NCBI RefSeq assembly: GCF_900090225.1
Contig: NZ_FMHY01000002.1
Span: 3,472,001 to 3,536,000 of the forward strand
Direction: 5' to 3'
Length of the DNA: 64,000 nucleotides
DNA from: Micromonospora eburnea
GTDB taxonomy: Bacteria > Actinomycetota > Actinomycetes > Mycobacteriales > Micromonosporaceae
The notes beneath the pieces were generated by a model, which worked only from the letters and a program-made list of their open reading frames with translations, searched no databases and was not told the origin of the DNA. The translations under genes and the position numbers were made by a program. Of this stretch, positions 51,630 to 60,220 are shown in pieces (within the stretch, counting starts at the first letter, position 1; every line of letters begins with the position of its first letter).

Positions 51630-52349
51630 TCAGCCGCGCGGGCCGAGGTCCCCGGAGCGGTAGTGCCGACGGCAGAGCACCTGGTATCGCACGTCGGCAG
51701 AATCCACGGTGTCGCCGATGACGACCTGTTCACCCTCGCGGACCACCCGCCCCTCGACGACCCGGGCGTTGAGCAACCCCTCCCGCCCGCACCAGCACAG
51801 CACCTCGACCTGGATGCGGGCCACCTCGTCGGCGAGTTCGAACAGCCGCCGCGCGGCGGGGAACAGGCAGGACCGGAAGTCGGTGGCCAGCCCGAAGGCG
51901 TACACGTCGACGTCGTAGTGGTCGACCAGTTCGGCCATCTGCTCGACGTGGTCCAGGTTGTAGAAGGACGCCTCGTCGCAGATCAGGTAGTCGACGCGTC
52001 CCCCCTCGGCGGTCGCGTCGCGGACCAGGTCGCGCAGGTCCAGGTCGTCGGTGACCTCGATGGCGGCGTGGGCCAGGCCGATGCGGGTGGTGACCCGCGG
52101 GCCGAGTGAACGGTCGATGCGGGTGGTGACCAGACCGCGACGGCCCTGCCGGGCGTGGTTGTAGTTCATCTGCAGGGCCATCGTGGACTTGCCGCAGTCC
52201 ATCGGCCCCCAGAAGAACCGCAACGCGGCGGCGTGCAACGGCCGCCCGTCGACGCCGCGTGCGGCGGCGCAGCCGCCGGCACGGTCGTCGCCGGGGCCCG
52301 GGAGGGGCCGGGCCAGGCAGGTCGGGGCGGCAGCGGCGTCGTCGGTCAC
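51630..52349 (-). CDS. tdk: Thymidine kinase
   Basis: The type II thymidine kinase core is clear: FFWGPMDCGKSTMALQMNYN (P-loop at about 48-55 from the chosen start), DYLICDEASFYNLDHVEQMA (catalytic and Walker B region), YAFGLATDFRSCLFPAARRL, and a zinc ribbon with CWCGR plus CRRHY near the C-terminus. It phosphorylates thymidine for salvage into DNA. An N-terminal extension of about 40 residues is unusual for the family; the start may be GTG 52349 or 52376, or further in. It converges on the small membrane protein gene. Confidence 0.93.
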   Translation of the reverse strand: MTDDAAAAPTCLARPLPGPGDDRAGGCAAARGVDGRPLHAAALRFFWGPMDCGKSTMALQMNYNHARQGRRGLVTTRIDRSLGPRVTTRIGLAHAAIEVTDDLDLRDLVRDATAEGGRVDYLICDEASFYNLDHVEQMAELVDHYDVDVYAFGLATDFRSCLFPAARRLFELADEVARIQVEVLCWCGREGLLNARVVEGRVVREGEQVVIGDTVDSADVRYQVLCRRHYRSGDLGPRG

Positions 52350-52403
52350 GTCCGGGCAGCCTAGTCCATCGGCCACCCTTGATCATGCGGGCGCGCGGCC
52401 GCC

Positions 52404-53795
52404 CTACAGCACCCGGGGTGGCGTGTTGCCGGCGGCGACGATGGCCCGGCGCATCGGCACGGCCGCCAGCAGCGCGAACCCGACCACGAAGAAGATCAGC
52501 AGGGAGACCAGGCCCACCCGGTACGAGGCGGTGAGCTGGAACACCAGCCCGAAGGCCAGCGGCCCGAGCCAGCTGGTGCCCTTGTCGCTGATCTCGTAGA
52601 AGCCGTAGTACTCGCCCTCCTTGCCGGCGGGGATGAGCTGGCTGAACAGCGACCGGCTCAACGCCTGGCTGCCGCCGAGCACCAGGCCGATGCAGGCGCC
52701 GAGGATCATGAACGGCACGGGCGCCTTGGCCGGCAGCCGGAACGCGGCGACGATCACCCCCGTCCACAGCACCAGCGACAGCAGCACCGTCTTCCAGGCG
52801 CCGATGCGCCGCGCGAGGGCCCCGAGGGCGAGCGCCCCGCCGAAGGCGAGGAACTGCACCAGCAGGATCGTCACGATCAGGGTGCTCTGCTCCAGCCCCA
52901 GCTCCTCGGTGCCGTACTGGCTGGCCAGGGTGATGACGGTCTGGATGCCGTCGTTGAAGACCAGGAAGGCGAGCAGGAAGAACAGCGTCAACGGGTACGC
53001 CCTGATCTCCCGCAGGGTGCGGCCGAGCTGCCTGAACCCGTCGGTGAGCACGTTGCCGCCGCCGCGCAGCGCCTCGGCGGTGGGGTGCTCGCGCAGCCAG
53101 CGCAGCGGCAGCAGGGTGAACGCCGCCCACCACACCCCGGCCGAGACGATGGACCAGCGGGCCAGGTCCAGGGTGCGCTGCGGGTTGCCGTCCTCGCCGA
53201 GCATGCTGACCGCGACCAGGTTCAGCGCGAGCAGCAGCCCGCCGCCGAGGTAGCCGATGGCCCAGCCGCGGCTGGAGATGCTGTCGCGGTCGTCCGGGCC
53301 GCCGAGCTGCGGCAGGAACGAGTTGTACACGACGACGGCCGCGCCGAAGGCGATGTTGGCGATCAGGAACAGCGCCCCGCCGAGCAGGTACCGCTCGCCG
53401 GTGACGAAGGCGAACGCGATGGTCGCCCCGGCGCCGGTGAACGCGGCGGCGCCCAGCAGCCGCTTCTTGTGCAACGACCGGTCGGCGACCGCCCCGATCA
53501 CCGGCAGCACGAAGACGGTCAGCAGGACCGACAGCGACACCAGATACGGGTAGTAGGAGCCGGGGGAGACCCGGATGCCCAGCGGGTGGACGTACCCGTC
53601 GCAGCTGTCGGCGCCCAGCTCGCAGCCGGCGGCCAGCTTCGTGACCGTGGTCAGGAACGGGCCGAGGAAGACCGTGATCACCGTCGTCTGGAACGCGGAG
53701 TTCGCCCAGTCGTAGAAGTACCAGCCGGTGCGCTCGCGGCGGGTGCTGCCCGGGCTGGCGGACCCGGCGACGGTGGGGGCGACCGTTTCGGCCAT
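52404..53795 (-). CDS. Atg22-like MFS transporter
   Basis: The 463-residue protein has about twelve hydrophobic segments. The opening GWYFYDWANSAFQTTVITVF is the mark of the Atg22/UMF1 group, proposed to export amino acids or other nutrients. Further family motifs are VLPVIGAVADRSLHKKRLLG, VVVYNSFLPQLGGPDDRDSI and SQLIPAGKEGEYYGFYEISD. GAGGAA precedes the ATG. It is 14 bp from the glycerophosphodiesterase gene, which lies upstream on the same strand, so they may be one transcript. Confidence 0.93.
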   Translation of the reverse strand: MAETVAPTVAGSASPGSTRRERTGWYFYDWANSAFQTTVITVFLGPFLTTVTKLAAGCELGADSCDGYVHPLGIRVSPGSYYPYLVSLSVLLTVFVLPVIGAVADRSLHKKRLLGAAAFTGAGATIAFAFVTGERYLLGGALFLIANIAFGAAVVVYNSFLPQLGGPDDRDSISSRGWAIGYLGGGLLLALNLVAVSMLGEDGNPQRTLDLARWSIVSAGVWWAAFTLLPLRWLREHPTAEALRGGGNVLTDGFRQLGRTLREIRAYPLTLFFLLAFLVFNDGIQTVITLASQYGTEELGLEQSTLIVTILLVQFLAFGGALALGALARRIGAWKTVLLSLVLWTGVIVAAFRLPAKAPVPFMILGACIGLVLGGSQALSRSLFSQLIPAGKEGEYYGFYEISDKGTSWLGPLAFGLVFQLTASYRVGLVSLLIFFVVGFALLAAVPMRRAIVAAGNTPPRVL

Positions 53796-53809
53796 CGGCT
53801 TCCTCTGGC

Positions 53810-54577
53810 TCAGGCGGCCCAGTGGCCGCGACTGCGGTAGACGTCGCGGAGCACGCCGACGTGATCGGTCATGATGCCATCCACACCGAGATCAAGTAAG
53901 TGGTGCATCTCGGCGGGTTCGTCGATGGTCCACACGTGCACCTGCAACCCGAGCCGGTGGCAGTACGCGAGGAACCGGCGGTCGACCACCGGGATGCCCC
54001 CGTACCGGACGGGGACCTGGGCGGCGACCACGGACGGGGGCAGCCGCAGCGACCGCCCGTACAGGGAGGCCATCCGCAGCCGGGCCACCCCGCGCATGCC
54101 GAGGCTGGTGGCGATCTTCGGCCCGGCCAGGGCACGCAGCCGGGCCAGCCGGGCGTCGCTGAACGAGGCGAGCAGCACCCGGTCGCCGGCGCCGGCCCGG
54201 GTGACCGTGTCGAGCGCCGGCTGGACGCCGCCGTCGGCCTTCACGTCGATGTTGAACCGGACCTCCGGCCAGGCGGCGAGGACCTCGTCGAGGCGGGGGA
54301 CGACGGCGGCGCCGCCGACGCGTACCGAGGCCAGGTCGGCCCAGCGCAGCTCGGCGATACGGCCCCGCTCGCCGGTGACCCGGTGCAGTGTGGCGTCGTG
54401 GAAGATCACCGCCACGCCGTCGGCGGTGGCGTGCACGTCGGTCTCCACGTACCGGTAGCCGAGCGCGACGGCCCGGGCGAACGCGGCGGCGGTGTTCTCG
54501 TCGCCGTCGGCGGCGCCGCCACGGTGGGCGAAGGCCAGCGGCGCGGGGGCGTCGAGGTAGCCGTAACGGGGCTGCAC
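53810..54577 (-). CDS. Glycerophosphodiester phosphodiesterase
   Basis: The 255-residue protein has the catalytic order of the family: AFAHRGGAADGDENTAAAFA (catalytic His and Glu, about 15-35), YVETDVHATADGVAVIFHDA (metal ligands), FNIDVKAD, and VHVWTIDEPAEMHHLLDLGV then DGIMTDH. It hydrolyses glycerophosphodiesters from lipids to glycerol 3-phosphate. No signal peptide, so it is cytosolic. The GTG at 54577 directly precedes the conserved part. It is divergent from the HTH gene at 54677. Confidence 0.94.
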   Translation of the reverse strand: MQPRYGYLDAPAPLAFAHRGGAADGDENTAAAFARAVALGYRYVETDVHATADGVAVIFHDATLHRVTGERGRIAELRWADLASVRVGGAAVVPRLDEVLAAWPEVRFNIDVKADGGVQPALDTVTRAGAGDRVLLASFSDARLARLRALAGPKIATSLGMRGVARLRMASLYGRSLRLPPSVVAAQVPVRYGGIPVVDRRFLAYCHRLGLQVHVWTIDEPAEMHHLLDLGVDGIMTDHVGVLRDVYRSRGHWAA

Positions 54578-54638
54578 GCCGGAAGTATGCCGGGCGCGGG
54601 TGGCGTCCGGGTGACCGCCCGGCATCCGACCCACGAAC

Positions 54639-54674
54639 TTCCCTATCGCTCCCTATTATGCGTACGATAGGGAA
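54639..54674. promoter_or_regulatory. Inverted repeat overlapping the ribosome-binding site of the HTH gene
   Basis: TTCCCTATCG (54639-54648) and CGATAGGGAA (54665-54674) are exact inverse complements separated by 16 bp, with an extra half-site CCCTAT at 54651. The right arm AGGGAA is also the only Shine-Dalgarno for ATG 54677, so bound protein would block both transcription and translation start. This fits autoregulation by the HTH protein. Confidence 0.65.
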
Positions 54675-54676
54675 CG

Positions 54677-55132
54677 ATGAGTGATGACCTGTATTCGGTC
54701 GAGCAGGTGGCCGACCTGCTCGGCCTGCACGTACGCACCGTGCGCGGCTACATCCGCACCGGCCGGCTACGCGCGGTGCGCATCGGCAAGCAGTACCGCA
54801 TCTCCCGCGCCGACCTCGACGCGTTGACCGGCCGGCCGGAGCCGGCACCACCCGCCGGTCCGCCGGCGCTGGAGGTGTCCAGCATCGTGCAGGTCGACGG
54901 CATCGGCCGGGCCGCCGCCGACCGGCTCGCCACGCTGCTGCTCGCCGGCGTCAACACCGGCCACGACCCCGCGCGCCCGCTGCGCGTACAGACCGTCCAC
55001 GACGAGGAGCGACACCGCATGAAACTCGTGATCCTGGGTGACGCCGCCGCCACCGCCGACCTGCTGCACCTGGTCGACGCGGTGCTGCGCGGCGACAACG
55101 GCCTGCTCTCCGGGGAGGTGCCCGGTGCCTGA
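54677..55132 (+). CDS. Excisionase/MerR-type helix-turn-helix protein
   Basis: The 151-residue protein begins with a MerR/excisionase-like DNA-binding domain (YSVEQVADLLGLHVRTVRGY then IRTGRLRAVRIGKQYRISRA, residues 6-46). The C-terminal part (VSSIVQVDGIGRAAADRLAT and MKLVILGDAAATADLLHLVD) is a small alpha/beta domain that may sense a ligand. It is followed by the DUF4180 gene with an eight-base overlap, so both act together. It is likely autoregulated through the overlapping inverted repeat. Confidence 0.88.
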   Translation: MSDDLYSVEQVADLLGLHVRTVRGYIRTGRLRAVRIGKQYRISRADLDALTGRPEPAPPAGPPALEVSSIVQVDGIGRAAADRLATLLLAGVNTGHDPARPLRVQTVHDEERHRMKLVILGDAAATADLLHLVDAVLRGDNGLLSGEVPGA

Positions 55133-55493
55133 CCTGATCCAGGAGCGTGCCGGGGTGCCGGTGCTGGTCTGTGACCCGGCCGGACCGCCGGTGGCCACCG
55201 CCGAGCAGGCCCTCGACCTGATCGGCGCGGCCTTCGCCGGCGCCGAGGTGGTGGCCGTGCCCGCGGACCGGCTCGCCCCGGACTTCTTCACCCTGGGCAC
55301 CCGTTTCGCCGGCGAGGTCATGCAGAAGTTCGTCAACTACCGGCTGCGGCTGGTCGTCGTCGGGGACATCACCGCGCATCTCGCGGCCAGCTCGGCGCTG
55401 CGCGCCCTGGTGGCCGAGTCGAACCGGCACGACCACGTGTGGTTCGTGCCCGACCTCGACGCCCTCGACGCACGGCTCTCCGCCGGCGGGTGA
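55125..55493 (+). CDS. DUF4180 protein
   Basis: The 122-residue protein shows the DUF4180 pattern: VPVLVCDPAGPPVATAEQAL, DLIGAAFAGAEVVAVPADRL, PDFFTLGTRFAGEVMQKFVN, YRLRLVVVGDITAHLAASSA and FVPDLDALDARL. GGGGAGG (55112-55118) sits at good distance from GTG 55125. The domain is STAS-like in shape (alternating strands and helices) and has no known catalytic residues. In many genomes it follows an HTH gene, as here, which suggests that it modulates that regulator. Confidence 0.9.
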   Translation: MPDLIQERAGVPVLVCDPAGPPVATAEQALDLIGAAFAGAEVVAVPADRLAPDFFTLGTRFAGEVMQKFVNYRLRLVVVGDITAHLAASSALRALVAESNRHDHVWFVPDLDALDARLSAGG

Positions 55494-55536
55494 CGGCTCG
55501 CCCCATCCCAGGCCGACGCACGCGCGTTGGCGTGGA

Positions 55537-56220
55537 CTACCGGCCCCGGGGAACGACGGCGACGCGGGTGTTGCGGACGGTCGGGTTCATCAGCTCGGCG
55601 ATGACGGCCTCGGCGTAGCGGGCGTGGGAGAGTCGCGCCGTCGCCTGCTGCCGGGTGACGGGCTCTGCGATCAACCGGTAGCCCCGCTCGGCCTCCTGCT
55701 CGGTGCCGAATCCGGCCGGCGGCGCCAGGATGGCCCAGTCGAGTGCCGTGGCCCCCAGTGCGGGCAGTTCCCGTGCGTGCGCCTCGGCGAATGGTGCCAG
55801 CCGGGGTGGAAACAGCGTGGGGTCGTCCATGACGAGATCGCCCGAGTCCAGCCTCAGCGTGGCCGTCAGACCGACCGCGACCAAGCGTCGATGCCGCCGG
55901 GTCCAGTGCTCATCCAGCCCGGTCACGATCTTGGCGTAATAGTCGAGGTCGAAGCCGTCGAACGACGGTGGCGGTGCGGTGAAGGGCGTGACGGCCAGCA
56001 CGACGGCGTCGGCGGTACGCAGCACCGGCGCCAGCTGCTCGGCATGTTGAGCGTCTCCCTGGGCGGTCCGCAGCATCGGGTGCGGCGGCAGCTGGTGCCG
56101 GGCCGGATCGCGGAGCACGGCGGTGACGCGCTGCTCCGCCCGGAGCAGGGCGGCGGTGACGGCACGGCCGACACGGCCGGCGGCACCCAGGACAGCGACG
56201 TGTCGGAACGCGGTAGGCAT
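55537..56220 (-). CDS. NAD(P)-binding oxidoreductase (NmrA/SDR-a type)
   Basis: The 227-residue protein starts FRHVAVLGAAGRVGRAVTAA with the GxxGxxG loop (about 12-18), continues VTAVLRDPARHQL, ADAVVLAVTPF and VAVGLTATLRL, and ends with a C-terminal substrate region (LDWAILAPPAGFGTEQEAER). It lacks the YxxxK pair of classical dehydrogenases, which suits the atypical NmrA-like group that senses redox state or reduces quinones. It is divergent from an HxlR regulator gene (60-bp gap), its likely controller. Confidence 0.9.
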   Translation of the reverse strand: MPTAFRHVAVLGAAGRVGRAVTAALLRAEQRVTAVLRDPARHQLPPHPMLRTAQGDAQHAEQLAPVLRTADAVVLAVTPFTAPPPSFDGFDLDYYAKIVTGLDEHWTRRHRRLVAVGLTATLRLDSGDLVMDDPTLFPPRLAPFAEAHARELPALGATALDWAILAPPAGFGTEQEAERGYRLIAEPVTRQQATARLSHARYAEAVIAELMNPTVRNTRVAVVPRGR

Positions 56221-56279
56221 GCCCGGACAGTAGGCGACACGCCCCTGGTAACCGCAACGTAACCACCTACGCTGGATCG

Positions 56280-56705
56280 ATGGCCAGGACCACCGGGGCG
56301 TTGCCGACGTTCGATCCCGCTTGCCCCATGAGCACCTTCCCGATCCAGGTCGGCGGCAAATGGACCGGGATGATCGTGCTGTGCCTTGAGGCCGGTCCGC
56401 GGCGCTTCGGCGTCCTGAGGCATCATCTTCGTCCGATCAGCGCCAAGGTCCTCGCGCAGACCCTGCTCGCCATGGACCGCGACGGGCTGGTGCGTCGGCG
56501 CCCGCTCGCGGGCACCGACGACGGCGGCGTCGAGTACGAGCTGACGCCGCTCGGCCGGACGCTGCTGGGCGTGATCGAGCACGTCCGGGCCTGGTCGCGA
56601 GACAACCTCGGCGAGCTCACGCGCGCGAGGGACGCCTTCGACGAGGCCAACGCCCCGTGGCAGGGCGAGGCTCGGGCGAGTGCCCAGGAAGCCGCGGCCC
56701 ACTGA
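56280..56705 (+). CDS. HxlR-family redox/electrophile-responsive regulator
   Basis: The 141-residue winged-helix protein has the conserved N-terminal Cys (FDPACPMS, about residue 15) that senses quinones or aldehydes in this family, then FPIQVGGKWTGMIVLCLEAG, RRFGVLRHHLRPISAKVLAQ and LAMDRDGLVRRRPLAG. The gap to the divergent NmrA-like gene holds GTAACC repeats (CTGGTAACCGCAACGTAACC), a plausible operator. It most likely controls the neighbouring oxidoreductase under electrophile stress. Confidence 0.92.
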   Translation: MARTTGALPTFDPACPMSTFPIQVGGKWTGMIVLCLEAGPRRFGVLRHHLRPISAKVLAQTLLAMDRDGLVRRRPLAGTDDGGVEYELTPLGRTLLGVIEHVRAWSRDNLGELTRARDAFDEANAPWQGEARASAQEAAAH

Positions 56706-56763
56706 CGCCGCTCCGGCCCGGCCGGCCCCCTGCCGGCCAACCCTCGGCGCGCCGGCTGGCAGG

Positions 56764-57543
56764 TCAACCGCCCGCCGCCCGCCGACGGTGGGAGCGGGTG
56801 GTGTCGATGGGACGGCCGGGGTCGACGTGGCGGGGCCGGTCCGGTTCGTCGGGGCGCAGCGGCGCCAGGTTGTCGGTGATCGCGTCGATGATCCGGTCGG
56901 TGGCCCGCCGGGCCGCCCCGGGCGTGGCGGGCGGCACGTCGGCCAGGGCCACCGGGGCGCCGAAGTGCACCCGGATCACCGGCCGCCGCACGATCGCCCG
57001 GACGACTCCGCCGAGCATGCCCTTCGGCGCCCGGTACGGCAGCACCTCGTGGGAGCCCCACTGGGCGACCGGGACGACCGGGGCGCCGCTGGCGAAGGCG
57101 AGCCGGGCGGCCCCGGTCTTGCCCCGCTCCGGCCACATGCCGGGGTCCAGGCCGATCCGCCCCTCCGGATACAACAGCACCACCGAGCCGCCGGCCACGG
57201 CCGCGGCGGCGGTTTCCAGCGACTGGTGCACGGAGCTGGTGCCCCGGTCCACCCGGATGTGCCCGGCGCGGCGCATCAGCGGTCCGACCACGGGGGTGCG
57301 GAACAGCCCGCCGGTGGCCATGATCCGCGGCGCGACGCCGCGGACCCGGCAGGCGGCGGTCAGCACCACCGGATCGAACGGGCTGATGTGGTTGGCGGCC
57401 AGGATCAACGGCCCGTGCCGCAGCTCGTCCGGCACGTCGCCGGTGACCTCGAGACGGCCCAGCAGGCCGACGACGCCGCGGGCGAGCAGTTGCGCGGTAC
57501 GCCACAGCAGTGGCGCGCGCCAGGGGGCGGTCGCGGTGTTCAT
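56764..57543 (-). CDS. 1-acyl-sn-glycerol-3-phosphate acyltransferase (PlsC-like)
   Basis: The 259-residue protein carries the acyltransferase blocks: LILAANHISPFDPVVLTAAC (NHxxxxD catalytic pair, about 48-53), ATGGLFRTPVVGPLMRRAGH, VVLLYPEGRIGLDPGMWPER (acceptor-binding EGR) and GAPVVPVAQWGSHEVLP. It adds the second acyl chain in phosphatidic acid synthesis at the inner membrane face. ATG 57543 lacks a clear ribosome-binding site. It is divergent from cydA. Confidence 0.92.
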   Translation of the reverse strand: MNTATAPWRAPLLWRTAQLLARGVVGLLGRLEVTGDVPDELRHGPLILAANHISPFDPVVLTAACRVRGVAPRIMATGGLFRTPVVGPLMRRAGHIRVDRGTSSVHQSLETAAAAVAGGSVVLLYPEGRIGLDPGMWPERGKTGAARLAFASGAPVVPVAQWGSHEVLPYRAPKGMLGGVVRAIVRRPVIRVHFGAPVALADVPPATPGAARRATDRIIDAITDNLAPLRPDEPDRPRHVDPGRPIDTTRSHRRRAAGG

Positions 57544-57675
57544 CAGTCGTGGATGGTCGCACGCGGACGGCCGGCCGGATGATCCGGACCCGGGCCCTGC
57601 GGCAGAGGTGATCAGGGTCATTGGTCCCGGGTCGGGTCGGGCCCCCCGACCCTGCCGATTCTTCTACGACGCCGG

Positions 57676-57700
57676 GTAGTATCTACTACGTCTCGTAGTA
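57676..57700. promoter_or_regulatory. Interlocking inverted repeats upstream of cydA
   Basis: GTAGTA-TC-TACTAC (57676-57689) and TACTACG-TCT-CGTAGTA (57684-57700) overlap, giving three TACTAC-type half-sites in 25 bp just before cydA. The stretch is AT-rich for this genome and TAGTAT could double as a -10 element. A GntR/PadR/TetR-size dimer site is likely; which factor binds is unknown. Confidence 0.6.
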
Positions 57701-57721
57701 TGCACAGCCTGGGGGTTGCAG

Positions 57722-59134
57722 GTGGACGCGTTGGACGTCGCCCGCTGGCAGTTCGGTGTCACCACCGTCTACCACTTTCTCTTCGTGCCGTTGACCATCG
57801 GCCTGTCCATCCTGGTGGCCATCCTCCAGACGATGTGGCACCGCACCGGCAACGAGCGATACCTGAAGCTGACCAAGTTCTACGGCAAACTCTTCCTGAT
57901 CAACTTCGCGATGGGCGTGGTCACCGGCATCGTGCAGGAATTCCAGTTCGGCATGAACTGGAGCGACTACTCCCGCTTCGTCGGCGACATTTTCGGCGCC
58001 CCCCTGGCCATCGAGGCCCTGGTCGCCTTCTTCCTCGAATCGACCTTCATCGGCCTGTGGATCTTCGGCTGGGACCGGCTGCCCAAACGACTGCACCTCG
58101 CCAGCATCTGGGCCGCCGCCATCGGCACCAACCTGTCCGCGTACTTCATCCTCGCCGCGAACTCGTTCATGCAGAACCCCGTCGGCTACCAGATCAACCC
58201 GACCACCGGCCGTGCCGAACTGACCGACTTCCTCGCGGTGCTCACCAACAAGGTCGCCCTGGTCACCTTCCCGCACACCCTCGCCGGCGCGTTCCTGGTC
58301 GCCGGATCGCTGATCGTCGCCGTCGGCCTGTGGCACGTCATCCGCAACCGCGACAGCGCCGACACCGGCGCCTACCGCTTCGCCACCAAGTTCGGCTCCT
58401 GGGTCGTCCTGGTCTCCTCCGCGCTGGTGCTGCTCACCGGCGACATCCAAGGCAAGATCATGACCGACGTGCAGCCGATGAAGATGGCCGCCGCCGAGGG
58501 CCTCTACACCACCGAGAGCCCCGCCTCGTTCTCCGTACTCACCGTCGGCAGCCTCGACGGCAGCCGCGAGGTCTTCGCCATCAAGATCCCGTACCTGCTG
58601 TCGTTCCTCGGCACCGGCGACCCCAACGGCACCGTGCAGGGCATCAACGACATCCAGGCCCAGTACGCCACCCAGTACGGCCCCGGCAGCTACACCCCGA
58701 TCATCCCGGTCACCTACTGGAGCTTCCGCTTCATGATCGGCCTCGGGCTCGCCGCCGCCGCGATCGCCCTGCTCGTGCTCTGGACCCAGCGCAAGGGCCG
58801 CACCCCGACCAGCAAGTGGCTGCTCCGCGCCGGCCTGATCATGCCCGCCCTGCCCCTGCTGGCCAACTCCTTCGGCTGGATCTTCACCGAGATGGGCCGC
58901 CAGCCCTGGATCGTCTTCGGCGAGATGCTCACCCGTGACGGCGTCTCCCGCACCGTCTCGCTGACCGAGGTGCTCACCTCGTTCACCGCGTTCACCCTCA
59001 TCTACGCCGTCCTCGCCGTGGTCGAGTTCAAACTGCTGCTCCGCTACGCCAAGGCCGGCGTACCCGACGTCACCCCGACGCCCGAACCCGACGACACCGA
59101 CGACGCCGAGCGCCCGCTCGCCTTCGCCTACTGA
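57722..59134 (+). CDS. cydA: Cytochrome bd ubiquinol oxidase subunit I
   Basis: The 470-residue membrane protein starts VDALDVARWQFGVTTVYHFL; His 18 is the haem b595 ligand position. Further landmarks are FQFGMNWSDYSRFVGDIFGA, FLESTFIGLWIFGWDRLPKR, VTFPHTLAGAFLVAGSLIVA (haem b558 His) and FTEMGRQPWIVFGE. Its length indicates the short Q-loop type. It oxidises quinol and reduces oxygen at high affinity without pumping protons. GTG 57722 (GGGGG upstream) is preferred over TTG 57716. It is followed after 12 bp by cydB. Confidence 0.97.
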   Translation: MDALDVARWQFGVTTVYHFLFVPLTIGLSILVAILQTMWHRTGNERYLKLTKFYGKLFLINFAMGVVTGIVQEFQFGMNWSDYSRFVGDIFGAPLAIEALVAFFLESTFIGLWIFGWDRLPKRLHLASIWAAAIGTNLSAYFILAANSFMQNPVGYQINPTTGRAELTDFLAVLTNKVALVTFPHTLAGAFLVAGSLIVAVGLWHVIRNRDSADTGAYRFATKFGSWVVLVSSALVLLTGDIQGKIMTDVQPMKMAAAEGLYTTESPASFSVLTVGSLDGSREVFAIKIPYLLSFLGTGDPNGTVQGINDIQAQYATQYGPGSYTPIIPVTYWSFRFMIGLGLAAAAIALLVLWTQRKGRTPTSKWLLRAGLIMPALPLLANSFGWIFTEMGRQPWIVFGEMLTRDGVSRTVSLTEVLTSFTAFTLIYAVLAVVEFKLLLRYAKAGVPDVTPTPEPDDTDDAERPLAFAY

Positions 59135-59146
59135 CCGGAGCCCACC

Positions 59147-60145
59147 GTGGAACTGACGACCGTCTGGTTTCTCCTCGTCGCCGTACTGTTCACCGGCTAC
59201 TTCATCCTCGAAGGCTTCGACTTCGGCGTCGGCATGCTGCTGCCCGTCCTCGGCCGTGACGACCGGGAACGCCGCGTCCTGATCAACACCATCGGACCCG
59301 TCTGGGACGGCAACGAGGTCTGGCTCATCACCGCCGGCGGCGCCATGTTCGCCGCCTTCCCCGAGTGGTACGCCACCCTCTTCTCCGGCTTCTACCTGCC
59401 GCTGCTGCTCATCCTGCTCGCCCTCATCGCCCGCGGCGTCGCCTTCGAATACCGGCACAAGCGCCCCGAAGCATCCTGGAAACGCCGCTGGGACCAGGCC
59501 ATCTTCTGGGGCTCGGCGATCCCGGCCGTGCTGTGGGGCGTGGCGTTCGCCAACATCTTCCGCGGCGTGCCGCTGGACGCCGACCACGAGTACGTCGGCG
59601 GACTGCTCGACCTGCTCAACCCGTACGCCCTGCTCGGCGGCCTGACCACCCTCGGCCTGTTCCTCACCCACGGCGCCGTGTTCCTCGCCCTCAAGACCAG
59701 CGGCGACATCCGCGACCGCGCCGGCGCCCTCGCCGTCAAGGTCGGCGTCGGCACCGCCGTCGTCGCCGTGGCCTTCCTCGCCTGGACGCTGACCATCCGC
59801 TCCAGCACGGCCGCCGTCGTGCTCGCCGTCGGCGCGGCCCTCGCCCTGGTCGCCGGTCTCGCCGCCGCACGGGTACGCCGGGAAGGCTGGGCGTTCACCG
59901 GCACCGCCGTGGCCATCGCCCTCGCCGTGGCCACCCTGTTCGCCGCGCTGTTCCCCAACGTGCTGCCGTCCACCCTCGACGCCGCCGGCACCCTCACCGC
60001 CAGCAACGCCGCCTCCACCCCCTACACCCTGAAGATCATGACCTGGGTGGCGGTCATCTTCACCCCGATCGTGCTCGCCTACCAGGGCTGGACCTACTGG
60101 GTGTTCCGCAAGCGGATCGGAGTGGCGAACATCCCGCAACACTGA
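59147..60145 (+). CDS. cydB: Cytochrome bd ubiquinol oxidase subunit II
   Basis: The 332-residue protein has eight hydrophobic segments and the subunit II patterns VWFLLVAVLFTGYFILEGFD then FGVGMLLPVLGRDDRERRVL, NTIGPVWDGNEVWLITAGGA, LIARGVAFEYRHKR and IFTPIVLAYQGWTYWVFRKR. It supports the haem-bearing subunit I in the membrane. It is followed by a hairpin terminator, and the cydDC transporter genes that usually come next are not here. Confidence 0.97.
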   Translation: MELTTVWFLLVAVLFTGYFILEGFDFGVGMLLPVLGRDDRERRVLINTIGPVWDGNEVWLITAGGAMFAAFPEWYATLFSGFYLPLLLILLALIARGVAFEYRHKRPEASWKRRWDQAIFWGSAIPAVLWGVAFANIFRGVPLDADHEYVGGLLDLLNPYALLGGLTTLGLFLTHGAVFLALKTSGDIRDRAGALAVKVGVGTAVVAVAFLAWTLTIRSSTAAVVLAVGAALALVAGLAAARVRREGWAFTGTAVAIALAVATLFAALFPNVLPSTLDAAGTLTASNAASTPYTLKIMTWVAVIFTPIVLAYQGWTYWVFRKRIGVANIPQH

Positions 60146-60166
60146 CCAAACCCACCCACGTACGAA

Positions 60167-60203
60167 CGCGGGGCCGGTGCGAGAGAGCCGCACCGGCCCC
60201 GCG
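60167..60203 (+). terminator. 15-bp hairpin after cydAB
   Basis: CGCGGGGCCGGTGCG (60167-60181) pairs perfectly with CGCACCGGCCCCGCG (60189-60203) around seven bases. It starts 22 bases after the cydB stop and precedes the convergent acetyltransferase end at 60221, so it may serve both directions. Confidence 0.8.
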
Positions 60204-60220
60204 GCGTTGCACGGGGGACG

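Noticed and set aside
57686..60193. A long open frame opposite cydAB
   Set aside because: It is a repetitive Gly/Asp/Glu/His shadow of the oxidase genes and has no start signal or recognisable domain.
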